Assembly: GCA_910575585.1 (NCBI GenBank)
Contig: CAJTGF010000011.1
Span: 32,737 to 96,736 of the forward strand
Reading direction: 5' to 3'
DNA length: 64,000 nucleotides
Source of the DNA: Clostridiaceae bacterium
GTDB lineage: Bacteria > Bacillota > Clostridia > Lachnospirales > Lachnospiraceae
The position numbers and the translations under genes are program-made. Positions 34,833 to 45,215 of the stretch are shown here, piece after piece. Below the pieces are notes generated by a model that was given only the letters and a program-made list of their open reading frames with translations, had not been told where the DNA came from and searched no databases. Positions within the stretch are counted from its first letter, which is position 1, and each line of letters begins with the position of its first letter.

Positions 34833-35867
34833 TCACATTGATTCCTTTCTGATCCTCTCCATATCGTGTTCTGTCATGATCCGCACCAGGTCCTCAAAAG
34901 ACGTCTTCGCCGGATTCCACCCCAGCTCCCTTTTCGCCTTTGAAGGATCTCCCCACAGATCCACCACATCCGTAGGACGGTAAAAGTCCGGGGATACCTC
35001 CACCAGCACTTTTCCCGTGGCCCGATCGATTCCCTTCTCTTCTACGCCCTGACCGGTAAACTCCAGCTCGATCCCCGCGTAATGAAACGCCAGACGGCAG
35101 AATTCCCGAACCGAATGCTGCTCTCCCGTAGCTATGACAAAATCATCCGGCGTTTTATTCTGCAGCATCAGCCACATACACTCCACATAGTCTTTCGCAT
35201 AGCCCCAGTCCCTTAGGCTGGACAGATTGCCCAGGTACAGCTTATCCTGCCTGCCCTGGCTGATCCTGGCAGCGGCCAAAGTGATCTTCCTGGTCACAAA
35301 GGTTTCCCCCCGCCGCTCCGATTCATGGTTAAACAGAATACCGGAACAGCAGAACATCTTGTACGCCTCCCGGTATTCCTTTGTGATCCAGAATCCATAC
35401 TGTTTTGCCACGGCATAAGGGCTGTAGGGGTGAAACGGGGTGTTCTCATTTTGGGGAACCTGCTCCACTTTCCCGTAAAGCTCCGACGTGGACGCCTGAT
35501 AAAACCTGCACGTCTCTGCCTGTCCCGTCAGCCGCACCGCCTCCAGGATCCGAAGCACCCCGGTGGCATCCACATCCGCCGTAAACTCCGGAACATCAAA
35601 ACTGACCTTCACATGGCTCTGGGCAGCCAGGTTGTAGATCTCATCCGGACGCCCCCCGCCGATCACGGACATAAGACTCATGGAATCCCCCATATCGCCG
35701 TAATGAAGATGAAAATCAGGATTGCCCTCCAGATGAGCGATCCGCTCCCTGTAATCCACAGAAGAGCGCCGGATCAGCCCATGTACCTCATACCCTTTTT
35801 CCAGCAAAAACTCCGACAAATAGGAGCCGTCCTGACCAGTAACTCCAGTTATAAACGCTTTTTTCAT
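34833..35867 (-). CDS. gmd: GDP-mannose 4,6-dehydratase
   Basis: Converts GDP-D-mannose to GDP-4-dehydro-6-deoxy-D-mannose, the intermediate for D-rhamnose or L-fucose. The extended-SDR enzyme of 344 residues has the NAD(P) motif [11 protein letters not shown] at 7-17, the RRSS phosphate-binding loop, STSELYG and the catalytic YxxxK (YAVAK). Its ATG overlaps the phosphomannomutase stop (ATGA). The reductase that completes the pathway (Rmd) is 21 kb upstream in the same operon, so the product is predicted to be GDP-D-rhamnose. Confidence 0.96.
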   Translation of the reverse strand: MKKAFITGVTGQDGSYLSEFLLEKGYEVHGLIRRSSVDYRERIAHLEGNPDFHLHYGDMGDSMSLMSVIGGGRPDEIYNLAAQSHVKVSFDVPEFTADVDATGVLRILEAVRLTGQAETCRFYQASTSELYGKVEQVPQNENTPFHPYSPYAVAKQYGFWITKEYREAYKMFCCSGILFNHESERRGETFVTRKITLAAARISQGRQDKLYLGNLSSLRDWGYAKDYVECMWLMLQNKTPDDFVIATGEQHSVREFCRLAFHYAGIELEFTGQGVEEKGIDRATGKVLVEVSPDFYRPTDVVDLWGDPSKAKRELGWNPAKTSFEDLVRIMTEHDMERIRKESM

Positions 35868-37660
35868 ATAGGTAGATCCTCCCTTTTCTCAAAAATAAGT
35901 GCCTCGAAGCTTTCCGCCAGCTCCGCCTCCATCTGCTCTGCCGCCTGCCGGTCCCCGGCCCGGGCCGATAGGTATACCTTCAGTTTCGGTTCTGTCCCGG
36001 ACGGCCGGATCACCACTGCTCCCCTTGGCCCCAGCAGACATTTCAGTACATTGGACCTTGGCAGACCGTCGATCCCCAGGCCATAGTCCATGACCTTCTC
36101 TGCCTTTCTCCCGCCAATGATCACCGGACCTTTCCGCAGATCCTCCATAAGCCGTTCCATCTGTTCAAATCCCTCCACGCCCGCAAACGTGTAGCTGTGA
36201 AGCTTGTCCATATAAAACCCGTATGTTTCATAGAGATCATTCAGCTTGTCCACAAGATTGATCCCCCGGGCCTCATACCAGGCGCACATCTCACAGATCA
36301 GAAACGCCCCTCCCACTCCGTCCTTGTCCCTAACATAGGAACCGCTCAGATAACCGTAGCTCTCCTCAAAGGCGAAAATAAAATCTCCCTCTCTCCCCTG
36401 ATCCTCCAGCTTCCCGATCTGCTCTCCTATAAATTTAAAACCTGTCAGCACATTGACAGTCCTTACCCCATAATGCTCCGCGATCCTCTCCCCCATATCG
36501 GTTGTCACAATGGTCTTTGCCATAACAGGGTTCCCAGGCATAGTGCCTTCCGCGGTCCGTCTGCTGCACACATAATCCAGCAGCAAAACCCCTGTCTCAT
36601 TGCCTGTCAAAAGCACATACCTGCCCTGTCTGTCCCTGACAGCGATGCCCACCCGGTCACAGTCAGGGTCCGTGGCCACCACCAGAGCGGCCTCCCGTTC
36701 CTTCGCCTGCTCAATGCCAAGCAAAAGCGCCTCCGCGGCCTCCGGGTTTGGATAGGGACAGGTAGGAAAATTCCCGTCCGCCTCTTCCTGCTCTTTAACA
36801 ACGGTCACATTGGTATACCCGCTTTCCTTTAAGACCCGCAGAACCGGCTTTAACCCTGTTCCGTTGAGAGGCGTATAGACAATGGAAAGATCTTTATTGA
36901 CTGGCTCATCCCCCACAACAGACTGAGCCTTTACTTCTTCTATAAAATCCGTGTAAACCTCCGGGGAGATGTACGCGATTCTGCCAAGCTTCACACCCTC
37001 ATCAAAATCCATCAGCCTGATATCATCAAACATATCCAGTTTTGTAATTTCCCGGTAAATAGCCTCTGCCGCCTCCACTGTGATCTGACATCCATCCGGG
37101 CCATAGACTTTGTACCCGTTGTACTCTTTCGGATTGTGGGATGCCGTCACCATAACCCCGGCGTCACACCCCAGCCGCCGCACCGCAAAAGACAGACAGG
37201 GCGTAGGCATCAGCTCCGGGTAAAGACATGCTTTCATCCCATTGGCCGCAAACACCCGGCACGCCACTTCGGCAAACAGCCGGGACTTTATCCGGGAATC
37301 GTAGCTGACCGCGATCCTGCATCCCTCTGCTTTCGTTTCAAGCGATTCCATAGCATTCCCGCGTTCCTTCAGCACATAATCCGCCAGTCCCTGAGAGGCC
37401 CTTGCCACTGTATGGACATTCATGCGGCTGGTGCCGGCGCCGATGATTCCCCGAAGCCCTCCTGTCCCGAAAGCCAGCTCCCGGTAAAATGCCTCTTCGA
37501 TTCTCTTTTTATCATCCTTCATCTCCCGCAGCTCTCTCACCACATCAGGATCTGTCAGCTGGTTCTGCTCTGCCTTAAGAAGCCATCTGTGGTATGGGGA
37601 TGTAAGCTGGCTGTGGTTTTCTTGGTTTGATTTATCTAATATCATGTCTCTTTTATTCAT
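35864..37660 (-). CDS. Phosphoglucomutase/phosphomannomutase
   Basis: Alpha-D-phosphohexomutase that would supply mannose-1-phosphate (or glucose-1-phosphate). From ATG at 37660 (AAAGGGAG upstream) it has 598 residues, the long PGM2-like form. The phosphoserine loop TASHNP lies in [16 protein letters not shown], the metal loop is DPDCDRVG, the sugar-binding EESYGYL and the C-terminal phosphate-binding [14 protein letters not shown] are present. Its position beside gmd and manC argues for the mannose substrate. The open frame extends 24 codons further upstream, overlapping the non-coding gap; I see no reason to include it. Confidence 0.92.
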   Translation of the reverse strand: MNKRDMILDKSNQENHSQLTSPYHRWLLKAEQNQLTDPDVVRELREMKDDKKRIEEAFYRELAFGTGGLRGIIGAGTSRMNVHTVARASQGLADYVLKERGNAMESLETKAEGCRIAVSYDSRIKSRLFAEVACRVFAANGMKACLYPELMPTPCLSFAVRRLGCDAGVMVTASHNPKEYNGYKVYGPDGCQITVEAAEAIYREITKLDMFDDIRLMDFDEGVKLGRIAYISPEVYTDFIEEVKAQSVVGDEPVNKDLSIVYTPLNGTGLKPVLRVLKESGYTNVTVVKEQEEADGNFPTCPYPNPEAAEALLLGIEQAKEREAALVVATDPDCDRVGIAVRDRQGRYVLLTGNETGVLLLDYVCSRRTAEGTMPGNPVMAKTIVTTDMGERIAEHYGVRTVNVLTGFKFIGEQIGKLEDQGREGDFIFAFEESYGYLSGSYVRDKDGVGGAFLICEMCAWYEARGINLVDKLNDLYETYGFYMDKLHSYTFAGVEGFEQMERLMEDLRKGPVIIGGRKAEKVMDYGLGIDGLPRSNVLKCLLGPRGAVVIRPSGTEPKLKVYLSARAGDRQAAEQMEAELAESFEALIFEKREDLPI

Positions 37661-37691
37661 GTATCTTAAACTCCCTTTATAATATGAAATT

Positions 37692-38459
37692 TTACCGGAC
37701 ATCCCTATCCGGGGCATACGCTCCCATGGCATTTTTCAATAAAACAGCCATCATTCCTTCTGGCCCTTTCTCCCACCTACGCCATACATCTGCAATGGGG
37801 ATCTCACACACCCTGAAGCCTGTCTGTGATGCTCTTACCGAGAGATACGCCTGCAGATCATGCGTCAGAAAACACTCCCGAAAAGGCTGAACCCGTCTGT
37901 CACCCAGATACTTTGAGGAATACCCCCGCACCGGACTGGCTGCGTCTGTAAACTTAGAATGGGCCGTTATTGAAATGATCCGCGCGTAGATATTTTGAAC
38001 CAATGGTCTGTTCATACCCTTTTCTTTTGCAAAGCGGGAGCCCTGAACAAGATCATATCCGTCTGCAAGTTTCTCAATAACATGCGGAACATTCCTCATA
38101 CATTCTTCACTGTTCTCATCCACGGTTATGATCCCTCTATATCCCCGCTGCAGAGCCCACCAAAATCCCGCGCGGAGCCGTGTTCCCTGTTTTCCCGCGT
38201 CCCTTTTTACCAGAAGCGAGTTGACCCCCAATTTTGCCAGACATGAATCTCTCATACCACTGTCCGCTGACCCCTCATCACAGATAACAAGATCCGCGTA
38301 ATTTGTCACGCGATAATCCCTCTCCTGGCTTACTCCTCCGCGTTCTCTTATCATAGGAATAAAAACTACATAGTCCTTTGTCTTTTTACGGTATTCTGTG
38401 CATTCAAACCGAGGGACACCTCCATGCCTCTCATACAATGTTATGTAATATGTCTCCAT
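37692..38459 (-). CDS. Glycosyltransferase family 2 protein (divergent)
   Basis: Predicted polysaccharide glycosyltransferase, 254 residues from ATG at 38459 (GGGGGAG upstream). It keeps the GT-A outline: a nucleotide-binding start (YVVFIPMIRERGG), DEGSADSG, KQGTRLRAGFWWAL, and ITVDENSEE in place of the usual DxD, then GSRF and a SPVRGYSSKYL acceptor segment as in dolichyl-phosphate mannose synthase-like enzymes. No membrane helices. Donor and linkage cannot be inferred. It ends 31 bases before the phosphomutase start. Confidence 0.8.
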   Translation of the reverse strand: METYYITLYERHGGVPRFECTEYRKKTKDYVVFIPMIRERGGVSQERDYRVTNYADLVICDEGSADSGMRDSCLAKLGVNSLLVKRDAGKQGTRLRAGFWWALQRGYRGIITVDENSEECMRNVPHVIEKLADGYDLVQGSRFAKEKGMNRPLVQNIYARIISITAHSKFTDAASPVRGYSSKYLGDRRVQPFRECFLTHDLQAYLSVRASQTGFRVCEIPIADVWRRWEKGPEGMMAVLLKNAMGAYAPDRDVR

Positions 38460-38476
38460 CAAAACTCCCCCACTCC

Positions 38477-40021
38477 TCAGTCTCTCCCTTTCCAAAGAAC
38501 ATGATCCGAGATATCCTTATCATAGTAGAACACTTCATAACTTCCATACACAAAGCTGTCATCCGGTCTTCCGAGAATCTCAAACAATCTCTCATTGTCA
38601 ATAAACGAGCTTGCGTCTCTGCTGAATGTTATAATGAAATGTTTATCTCTCTCCTTGTACCAACTGGCCTTTACAAGTTCCTCATAACCATAAAGCCCCT
38701 CTTCATTTGTATATACCGGATATATGTCCGTTGTAAAACCGCTGTAAAAAGACGGCATGGAAGCACACCAGAAATCACCATAACCGTCTCCCCACCCCCT
38801 ATTGGAGATCTCCTCCATAACCTCTTTCTCTTCTTGGCCAAACTTCGGCATTTCCATCACGTCTTTTACCCTCATCACAAAAATAAACATGACCGCAATC
38901 GTCAGCACACCGTAAAATATCTTATAAAAAGGCATCCTATCCATACATTGTATTAAGGTCCTGGAACACAAAATAACTCCGAAAAGAAATGCCGGCACAA
39001 TATATCTGTGGTATACCACCACATCCGTGATCACACTTAGCCCCAGATTAACAACAACGATCAAGAGAAGGATCTGATCTATATCCGACAGCCTGAAAAA
39101 GTGAAACAGATCATAGAGAAAGATTATAATAAAGCTAAACAGTACAATGAATATAAACACGTTGTAGATCATTGTCTCCAGAGAAGCTATATTTGGGTCA
39201 GACATCTTAACCCCAAACAAGATAAGCATCTGCCTGAAAAATCCCAGAATCCTGCCTGTGTACTCTTCCGGACGGACAACCCGGATCGGAAGCCCCCTGG
39301 TGTACACCCCTCCCGCCAAAACAACTGCTTTTGCGATCAATTTAGATACGCCAAAGGCGCCAATGCTGTTGACAAGCAAGAACCCGGCCTTTTTTCTATC
39401 CTCTCTTACAAAAATCATCTTATAAACACAAAAAAGCCCCACCGGGGCAAATAAGACCATGGAAGTGACACTCTCTGAAAATGACATCAAAACTGCCAAT
39501 ATGTCATACCACACAAGAAACTTCCGTTTCCCGCTTCCGAAATAATTTAAAATAAGCGTGATGCATATTGCCGTAAAAACATATAAATTATTATGGGAAT
39601 TGGGATTCAGCAGAGTATATGCCGCCCCCTTGCTGGCAATCCCCAGAAAAACCGCTGCCATTCCATGGGCCAAGGTAATCTTTTTCTCTTTGCTGATAAA
39701 AAAATAAAGACTGTACACCACAAATGACGAAATGACAGCCGCCGGGATAACGTAGATCATGAAATGCCAGGAACAGCCAAGCATCCGGAAAACACAATAA
39801 AAGATGGTCTCCGTAAAAATAAAATTATTGGTTCCAAGGGTCCAGTCTCTTAACAACAGATTCCCGCTGAGCAGATCTCTCGCAACAGGAAGCATGGTCG
39901 TGCTGTCGGAGGAGATATTGACTTTTAGGTGATAGTGATATAAAAACAGCGTCAGCGCAGTCCATGTTATGACGATCAGCACGGTTTGGGCTGGGTTTGT
40001 TTTTGATTGGTTTGGTTTCAT
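38477..40021 (-). CDS. Polytopic membrane protein, GT-C-like glycosyltransferase
   Basis: A 514-residue protein with about ten predicted helices. After the first helix it has an extracellular loop starting ISSDSTTMLPVARDLLSGN, followed by LLRDWTLGTNNFIFTE. That layout of an early acidic loop fits lipid-phosphosugar-dependent GT-C enzymes, which act outside the membrane. The C-terminal 120 residues are soluble. I do not recognise a closer family. It lies between two family 2 transferases, one of which (40051) resembles polyprenyl-phosphate sugar synthases that would supply its donor. It follows AAGGGGG by 7 bases. Confidence 0.65.
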   Translation of the reverse strand: MKPNQSKTNPAQTVLIVITWTALTLFLYHYHLKVNISSDSTTMLPVARDLLSGNLLLRDWTLGTNNFIFTETIFYCVFRMLGCSWHFMIYVIPAAVISSFVVYSLYFFISKEKKITLAHGMAAVFLGIASKGAAYTLLNPNSHNNLYVFTAICITLILNYFGSGKRKFLVWYDILAVLMSFSESVTSMVLFAPVGLFCVYKMIFVREDRKKAGFLLVNSIGAFGVSKLIAKAVVLAGGVYTRGLPIRVVRPEEYTGRILGFFRQMLILFGVKMSDPNIASLETMIYNVFIFIVLFSFIIIFLYDLFHFFRLSDIDQILLLIVVVNLGLSVITDVVVYHRYIVPAFLFGVILCSRTLIQCMDRMPFYKIFYGVLTIAVMFIFVMRVKDVMEMPKFGQEEKEVMEEISNRGWGDGYGDFWCASMPSFYSGFTTDIYPVYTNEEGLYGYEELVKASWYKERDKHFIITFSRDASSFIDNERLFEILGRPDDSFVYGSYEVFYYDKDISDHVLWKGRD

Positions 40022-40050
40022 GATTTATCCCCCTTACAAAGAGAATACCT

Positions 40051-40992
40051 CTATTTATCCTTATTAAGCATCATACGTATGATATTCAATTTAATCTCAA
40101 AATCCTTCCTATTTGATTTTGCAACAGTATCTAAAATCAACCCACAAGATAAAGAAATTGTTGCAAGAATCATAAAACATATAGAAACAAATAACGTTGG
40201 GAACCTTGGTACTAATCCTGTAGATAAAAATTCAGCAAATACGGGTATAAACATCGCTCCACCAATGATAAACCATATCAAGGATAACATTCCAAAAAAT
40301 TGTAATGGCTTATAGTCTTTATATAATTTAATAATAGTTGTCAGAACTTTAAAGCCATCTGAATATGTATTTAATTTTGAAAAACTCCCCTCTGGCCTAT
40401 CCCGATATTTTATGGGTATTATTTCTAGGCGCATATTCTTATCCAATGCAAAAATGGACATTTCTGTTTCTATCTCAAACCCTTTTGAAATAGCTGGGAA
40501 CGACTTGGCAAACAAAGGACTAAACGCTCTATATCCGGTCATTATATCAGTTATATTTCCCTTGAAAAATCTGTTTACAGAACTTCTTACAACGGTATTT
40601 CCCAAATTATGAAATGGTCTCTTATTCTCCTGAAAATAGGTAGAAGACAGTCTATCTCCTATCACCATATCCGCTCCCCTATTCAAAATACATTCGACCA
40701 TCTCTCTTGCAGATTCAGCCGGATATGTATCATCCCCATCAATCATCAAATAACAATCTGCGTCTATATCACGAAACATACTTCTGATTACATTTCCTTT
40801 TCCCTGCCGGTATTCATATCTAACAATGGCTCCTGCATTTTTTGCTATTTCATCCATTCCATCTGTTGAATTATTGTCATAAACATATATATCAGCTTCT
40901 GGAAGCACCCATTTATAGTCCCTGATCACCTTTTTAATTGTCCTTGATTCATTGAAACATGGAATCAAGACGGCAATTTTTTTATCTTCCAT
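40051..40992 (-). CDS. Glycosyltransferase family 2, polyprenyl-phosphate sugar synthase-like
   Basis: Probable transfer of a sugar from a nucleotide donor to undecaprenyl phosphate. The 313 residues have a DPM1-like GT-A domain: IPCFNESRTI, YDNNSTDGMDEI, RQGKGNVIRSM, DGDDTYP (the DxD site), GDRL and ITDIMTGYRAFS. Two C-terminal membrane helices follow at about 230-300. It pairs naturally with the GT-C-like gene downstream. The local DNA is clearly more AT-rich than the rest of the operon, a sign of separate origin. AAGGTGG precedes the ATG. Confidence 0.85.
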   Translation of the reverse strand: MEDKKIAVLIPCFNESRTIKKVIRDYKWVLPEADIYVYDNNSTDGMDEIAKNAGAIVRYEYRQGKGNVIRSMFRDIDADCYLMIDGDDTYPAESAREMVECILNRGADMVIGDRLSSTYFQENKRPFHNLGNTVVRSSVNRFFKGNITDIMTGYRAFSPLFAKSFPAISKGFEIETEMSIFALDKNMRLEIIPIKYRDRPEGSFSKLNTYSDGFKVLTTIIKLYKDYKPLQFFGMLSLIWFIIGGAMFIPVFAEFLSTGLVPRFPTLFVSICFMILATISLSCGLILDTVAKSNRKDFEIKLNIIRMMLNKDK

Positions 40993-41204
40993 ATCTGCAA
41001 ACCACCTTTTTTATACTAGATTTGTTTTTAGTAAACAAATTCCATTTTAGATTATCCTTAATTTTATATAATCCTGTACATACAGCAAGAGATATGATCA
41101 AATAAAATAACAGAAAATTTTGATTTCCATTAGGACAATACCAGTTTCCTGCACTTGTTTTGACCGTATTTATATCAATATCCTGAAAGAAGCCTGAAAC
41201 TTTA
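40982..41204 (-). pseudogene. C-terminal remnant of a membrane protein gene
   Basis: The frame ending at 40982 encodes SAGNWYCPNGNQNFLLFYLI followed by a helix and a basic tail. It ends by overlapping the next ATG by 11 bases, as a genuine upstream gene of an operon would. The N-terminal part is gone: going upstream the frame runs into the truncated glycosyltransferase. I take it as the surviving 3' end of a deleted membrane protein gene. The family is not recognisable. AT-rich. Confidence 0.55.
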
Positions 41205-41585
41205 CTAATGCATACCAATAACAACATTATTTGTCCTGATAAACTCATTCAGATCCAGACTGTTTATGTCCTCCTCAAAGTAAGTCTTCTCTTCCTCAAG
41301 CGTAACTGGCTGACCATGATAGATTTTCAGATTAGCAGGGATAAACCTGTCCAGATCTCTTGACCGCACTTTAAATCTCCTTACAAGGATACCTGACTCT
41401 ATATGTTCTCCCTCTTCTAAAGTGTTAATCCCTCTGTCTGCTGACGCTTCTCTCACACAGGTTGTCAATACTTCAATATCTGCTCCTGCATTTTTCAGGC
41501 TATGAGCCAGATAGTTGCACTCCTGTTCAGCTCCCCCTTTAATATCATCCCCATACCAGGGGATGACCAGCGCTATTGGTTTCAT
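41205..41585 (-). pseudogene. Truncated family 4 glycosyltransferase (N-terminal third only)
   Basis: The 126 residues match the N-terminus of the intact 414-residue transferase at 49164-50408. Shared features are IPWYGDDIKGGAE with IPWFGFDIPGGAE, VLTTCV, and the GI-VRRFK segment. It ends abruptly about where the homologue's residue 115-120 would be. The whole donor-binding half is missing. The ribosome site (AGGAGTGG) and start are intact, so it may still be translated but cannot be an active GT-B enzyme. A deletion joined it to the membrane-protein remnant downstream. Confidence 0.8.
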
Positions 41586-41594
41586 AACCCACTC

Positions 41595-43943
41595 CTAATT
41601 CATAATCTTTGAATATATCCTTGCTATATTTTCACAGCTGAGCACTTCATCCGCATACCTTTTTGCGTTAGATCCCAGCATATCTCGGACTTCCTTATGA
41701 TCGATCAGACATCTCAACATTTCAAAAAGGAGCGAAACCTCATAATCTCCCACTGGCAGCTTCCAACAGACTTCGTTAGGAAATTCCATATACTGGTTGA
41801 TCGCTGAGACGATAACCGCCTTTCCCATTTTAAACGCTTCACAGAGCGTCCCGGAAGACTCCCCCATAGACGGATATCTCAAATTCACTATAATATCACA
41901 TTCCTTCAACGCAATCGTATATTCATCGTCCGAGAGAAAACCTGTGATTTTTACACACTGCTCTAATTGATGGGCTTTTATCATATCGATCGCTTTCTGC
42001 GAGTTACATTTTCCCCAAAAAACAAGACGTATCCTATAGTTCATATCAATAAGCTTTTTTACCGCCCTGATGACAATATCCGGCCTCTTATTATCATTAA
42101 CCCATCCAAAGCAGCCGATCAAGATTTCATTACCAGTTTTATGGATCCTTTTATAAAGAAGCGCCTGCGCCATCCGCCTGTTATTTTCAGTCACTTCCTC
42201 GCGCTCAAAACTTGGATGCGGTATTACATACTTTATATTTGTCTTCGGCAGTCTAGTATACGACCACACATTATGTACGATCACGCTTTTTGCGATATTG
42301 CTAACCGACTCGCTCATAGGAAACCTAATCCCATCAGGATAATTGCGTCCCTCATCCACCTCTGAAAAATGCGCCTCCTCCGTCGGTCCATACCCGTCTA
42401 TAAGCGCCTGTTTGTAGGTCTCCTTATCCCCTTTCAGATAAAACGAGTGATAGAAAAACGGGTGTAGAACATGATCGTGTAATTCCACGATCCCCGGATA
42501 CTTTTTTAGATATCTGTATATCCCTGTATGATACAGCATATTATTCCCCATGTGATAGATGATCTCATCATAATCCGGATACCGCTCATCCAGTTCACGG
42601 ATCACATACCGATTTCCGTACAGATAGGGAAGAAAATCAACATCATGATCCAATGTATTATCAATAAAAATATCCATATCAAAATATTGATGCAGATACG
42701 GCATTAGCCGGTAGGAAAAATTCGCAATACCTGTCTCCTGCTTCGGCCACGGCGTCACCACAGCGATCCTTTTTCGTTTGCAATTTGCCTTGCTGTTTGG
42801 AATATCAGCACCATAGAAAAATGCCTTGTAACTCTCCATGGCCGTCTTTTTCCAGGTAAATCCCAGGGCGTACTCCTGCCGTTTTCTTTTATCCTCCAAA
42901 CTCTCGGACAACGAATTATAGATTGCCTTGATTAGCTCCCCGGACATATTATCCACATCCCCCGCGTCGCAGTATAAAGCATATTCCCCGCAGACCTCTG
43001 GAAGGGAGGAATTATCTGCTGCCACAATATAAGCCCCCCCAAGCATTGCCTCCAAAAGAGGCAGACCAAACCCTTCATAAAAAGAAGGAAAAAAGAACAC
43101 ATCCGCCCTGCTATAGAGTTCTGCCAGTTCTTCATCCGTGATAAAACCGGTCAGCCTCACATCCTCACAGATACCAAGTTCCCTTAGCCTTTTGTCAAGC
43201 CTGTCTTTCTCCTCCTGCAGATACTTGCAGACAATATAAAACACCAGCCGCTTATCGCTTATCTGTTTTTTTGCGGCGGCAAATGCCTCCACAGCGCCAT
43301 AGATATTCTTCCGATAATCAAAACCTCCTGTAAACACCACAGAAACCTCCTGGGATGTATTGAGATTCTTCCTTTCCCTGTAAAAAATATCACCATTAGC
43401 AGCTGCCATAGTTATACTGGCTGACACATCCTGTCCGATCCTGTTAAACACATCCTGCCTTGTTGACTCGGACACACAGAGCATGTACACCTGTTTCAGA
43501 TAGTTCAGTCTGCGGTTGTATTCTTCTGTAACTGCTTCGCTCCATTCCCCTATGGGCATTACACAGGGAATCAGGTCATAGACCGTGGCAAAAAATCCGC
43601 AGTTTAGCTTTTTACTGGGAAACAACACATTTACCATCAGTGGATTAGGTGTCCACACACAGTCAATGTGGTATGTTTCTATGGCATGATTCAGCCGATC
43701 CGTAAATCCGTCTTCCCTTCCATAGTCAAAGGAGGGCGCAAACCATTCATCCACAACAGGGAACAGCCGATCTGCTACCCAAGAATCAAGTTTATAGACC
43801 GATTCCTGTCTGCTCACCGCGATATACCATATATTTCCCGCCGTATACCTGACCATATGAGATAAAACATTTTTAAAATATACCCCGATCCCACGGTTGA
43901 TCTCTTCCGTTTCCAACGTCTGTCCGTCAACAAGGATATTCAT
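41595..43943 (-). CDS. Fused double family 4 glycosyltransferase
   Basis: Two GT-B modules in one chain of 782 residues. The N-terminal module (about 1-375) has the nucleotide-sugar site FFPSFYEGFGLPLLEAML, with its EX7E pattern. The C-terminal module (about 385-782) starts RKRIAVVTPWPKQETGIANFS and has NLRYPSMGESSGTLCEAFKM. Bimodular enzymes often make alternating linkages in a repeat unit; here mannose and D-rhamnose transfer is a natural guess. No membrane helix, so it would act at the inner face on lipid-linked chains. AAGGAG precedes the ATG. Confidence 0.88.
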   Translation of the reverse strand: MNILVDGQTLETEEINRGIGVYFKNVLSHMVRYTAGNIWYIAVSRQESVYKLDSWVADRLFPVVDEWFAPSFDYGREDGFTDRLNHAIETYHIDCVWTPNPLMVNVLFPSKKLNCGFFATVYDLIPCVMPIGEWSEAVTEEYNRRLNYLKQVYMLCVSESTRQDVFNRIGQDVSASITMAAANGDIFYRERKNLNTSQEVSVVFTGGFDYRKNIYGAVEAFAAAKKQISDKRLVFYIVCKYLQEEKDRLDKRLRELGICEDVRLTGFITDEELAELYSRADVFFFPSFYEGFGLPLLEAMLGGAYIVAADNSSLPEVCGEYALYCDAGDVDNMSGELIKAIYNSLSESLEDKRKRQEYALGFTWKKTAMESYKAFFYGADIPNSKANCKRKRIAVVTPWPKQETGIANFSYRLMPYLHQYFDMDIFIDNTLDHDVDFLPYLYGNRYVIRELDERYPDYDEIIYHMGNNMLYHTGIYRYLKKYPGIVELHDHVLHPFFYHSFYLKGDKETYKQALIDGYGPTEEAHFSEVDEGRNYPDGIRFPMSESVSNIAKSVIVHNVWSYTRLPKTNIKYVIPHPSFEREEVTENNRRMAQALLYKRIHKTGNEILIGCFGWVNDNKRPDIVIRAVKKLIDMNYRIRLVFWGKCNSQKAIDMIKAHQLEQCVKITGFLSDDEYTIALKECDIIVNLRYPSMGESSGTLCEAFKMGKAVIVSAINQYMEFPNEVCWKLPVGDYEVSLLFEMLRCLIDHKEVRDMLGSNAKRYADEVLSCENIARIYSKIMN

Positions 43944-43960
43944 TTGTATGCTCCTTTACC

Positions 43961-45193
43961 TTACTTTCTTGCTACCAGCGCATAGTCCGCGGAACACCAC
44001 AGCGACTGCTTTAATGTCCCTTCTATTGCTTTGGCAATATCGGAATCTAAAACCTGGGTTTTATCTTTCTTCCACACACTGTCCCACCATTGATCATTTT
44101 CCTCCTGCTGCCAGTACGCGATCTCCATATCCGTAAATCCGTATTCAGCAGCAAAAAATCGGAGCAGATCCGGATGGATCTGGCGCTTGTGGGTGGGATC
44201 AAGGTAAAAGGAGGCTGCGCCTACATTGACATTAAGCGGATTCAGGGTTTCAAGTATGATCATTCCTCCCTTTCGAAGGACTCTGGCCATTTCCCCAAAC
44301 AGTTCCAGGATCTGATTGATATTCAGATGCTCCATAAGCTGAAAGGCTGTCAGCAGCTTAACGCTTTCAGAAGGCAGGGTTTTTAAATACAAAAGAGCGT
44401 CCATCCGCGCTGTCTTAATTCCGTTTAAACCGCAGACTTTCAAAAATTCTTCATTTAAGTCCACGCCAACACCGCCATAGCCGTTTTCCCTTAAGATCTT
44501 AAGCCATTCCCCCCTGCCGCACCCAAGGTCAACCACCATCCCTACTGCTTCCGCTGATACTCTGTTCCTCACATAATGTTCTATATAATACTTCTGTCTT
44601 CTCTCGATCTCTTCTGGACTTCCCCGAAACGCGTCTTCAAAATCCCGATACATGGCGTCTGTCATATCCGCTTCCGTCAAGTCGTGTAGTCTCTCCAACC
44701 GGATAATGGAACGGTCAACTGCATCCGTAAGAACCTTCAGACGTTCCTCAACCGCTCTGCTCCAATCCGCCATACAGAGCGTTGACTGCTGAAGCAGCTC
44801 CAGAGATCTTATCACTGTCTCATTTACATCATTTTGCTGGATCGTTATAAACCGCGCAAGCTTGGACACTGCTCTTGCGGCCAATCTTACCGGGCCGCGG
44901 ATCATCTTGTTTTTCCACTCAAACGTCGGAACCTTCCATGGAATTCCCCCAAGAGAATAGATTTTATGGATCTCACCGGCCAGGAGATGGTTTCTCTCTT
45001 TGATCCCATGACAAAGTGTGCCATTCATATCTGTTATGTCATCAGACAGCCGCAAAAGTTCTGTCTTTAGTTCATTCAGTCCCAGATCTGCATATAAGGT
45101 TCTTTCCCGCTCCTTTATTGCCGCCTCACTGTATCTCTTTTCCACGTCGCAGGTAATATCAGCCATGATCTTTGCAACGTCAATCTTATCCAT
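43961..45193 (-). CDS. SAM-dependent methyltransferase with N-terminal helical/coiled-coil region
   Basis: Putative polysaccharide-modifying methyltransferase, 410 residues. Residues 1-190 are mostly helical, beginning MDKIDVAKIMADI, a motif shared with the 148-residue protein encoded at 51504. The Rossmann methyltransferase domain follows: motif I VDLGCGRGEWLKIL near 215, VGVDLNEEF and QLMEHLN. The C-terminus has the SFYLDPTHKRQIHPDLL segment usual in this family. In ABC-exported O antigens, capping methyltransferases on long coiled coils set chain length; this layout invites the same idea, but it is inference. Confidence 0.85.
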   Translation of the reverse strand: MDKIDVAKIMADITCDVEKRYSEAAIKERERTLYADLGLNELKTELLRLSDDITDMNGTLCHGIKERNHLLAGEIHKIYSLGGIPWKVPTFEWKNKMIRGPVRLAARAVSKLARFITIQQNDVNETVIRSLELLQQSTLCMADWSRAVEERLKVLTDAVDRSIIRLERLHDLTEADMTDAMYRDFEDAFRGSPEEIERRQKYYIEHYVRNRVSAEAVGMVVDLGCGRGEWLKILRENGYGGVGVDLNEEFLKVCGLNGIKTARMDALLYLKTLPSESVKLLTAFQLMEHLNINQILELFGEMARVLRKGGMIILETLNPLNVNVGAASFYLDPTHKRQIHPDLLRFFAAEYGFTDMEIAYWQQEENDQWWDSVWKKDKTQVLDSDIAKAIEGTLKQSLWCSADYALVARK

Positions 45194-45215
45194 AGCACAA
45201 CCTCCCAGCCGATCA

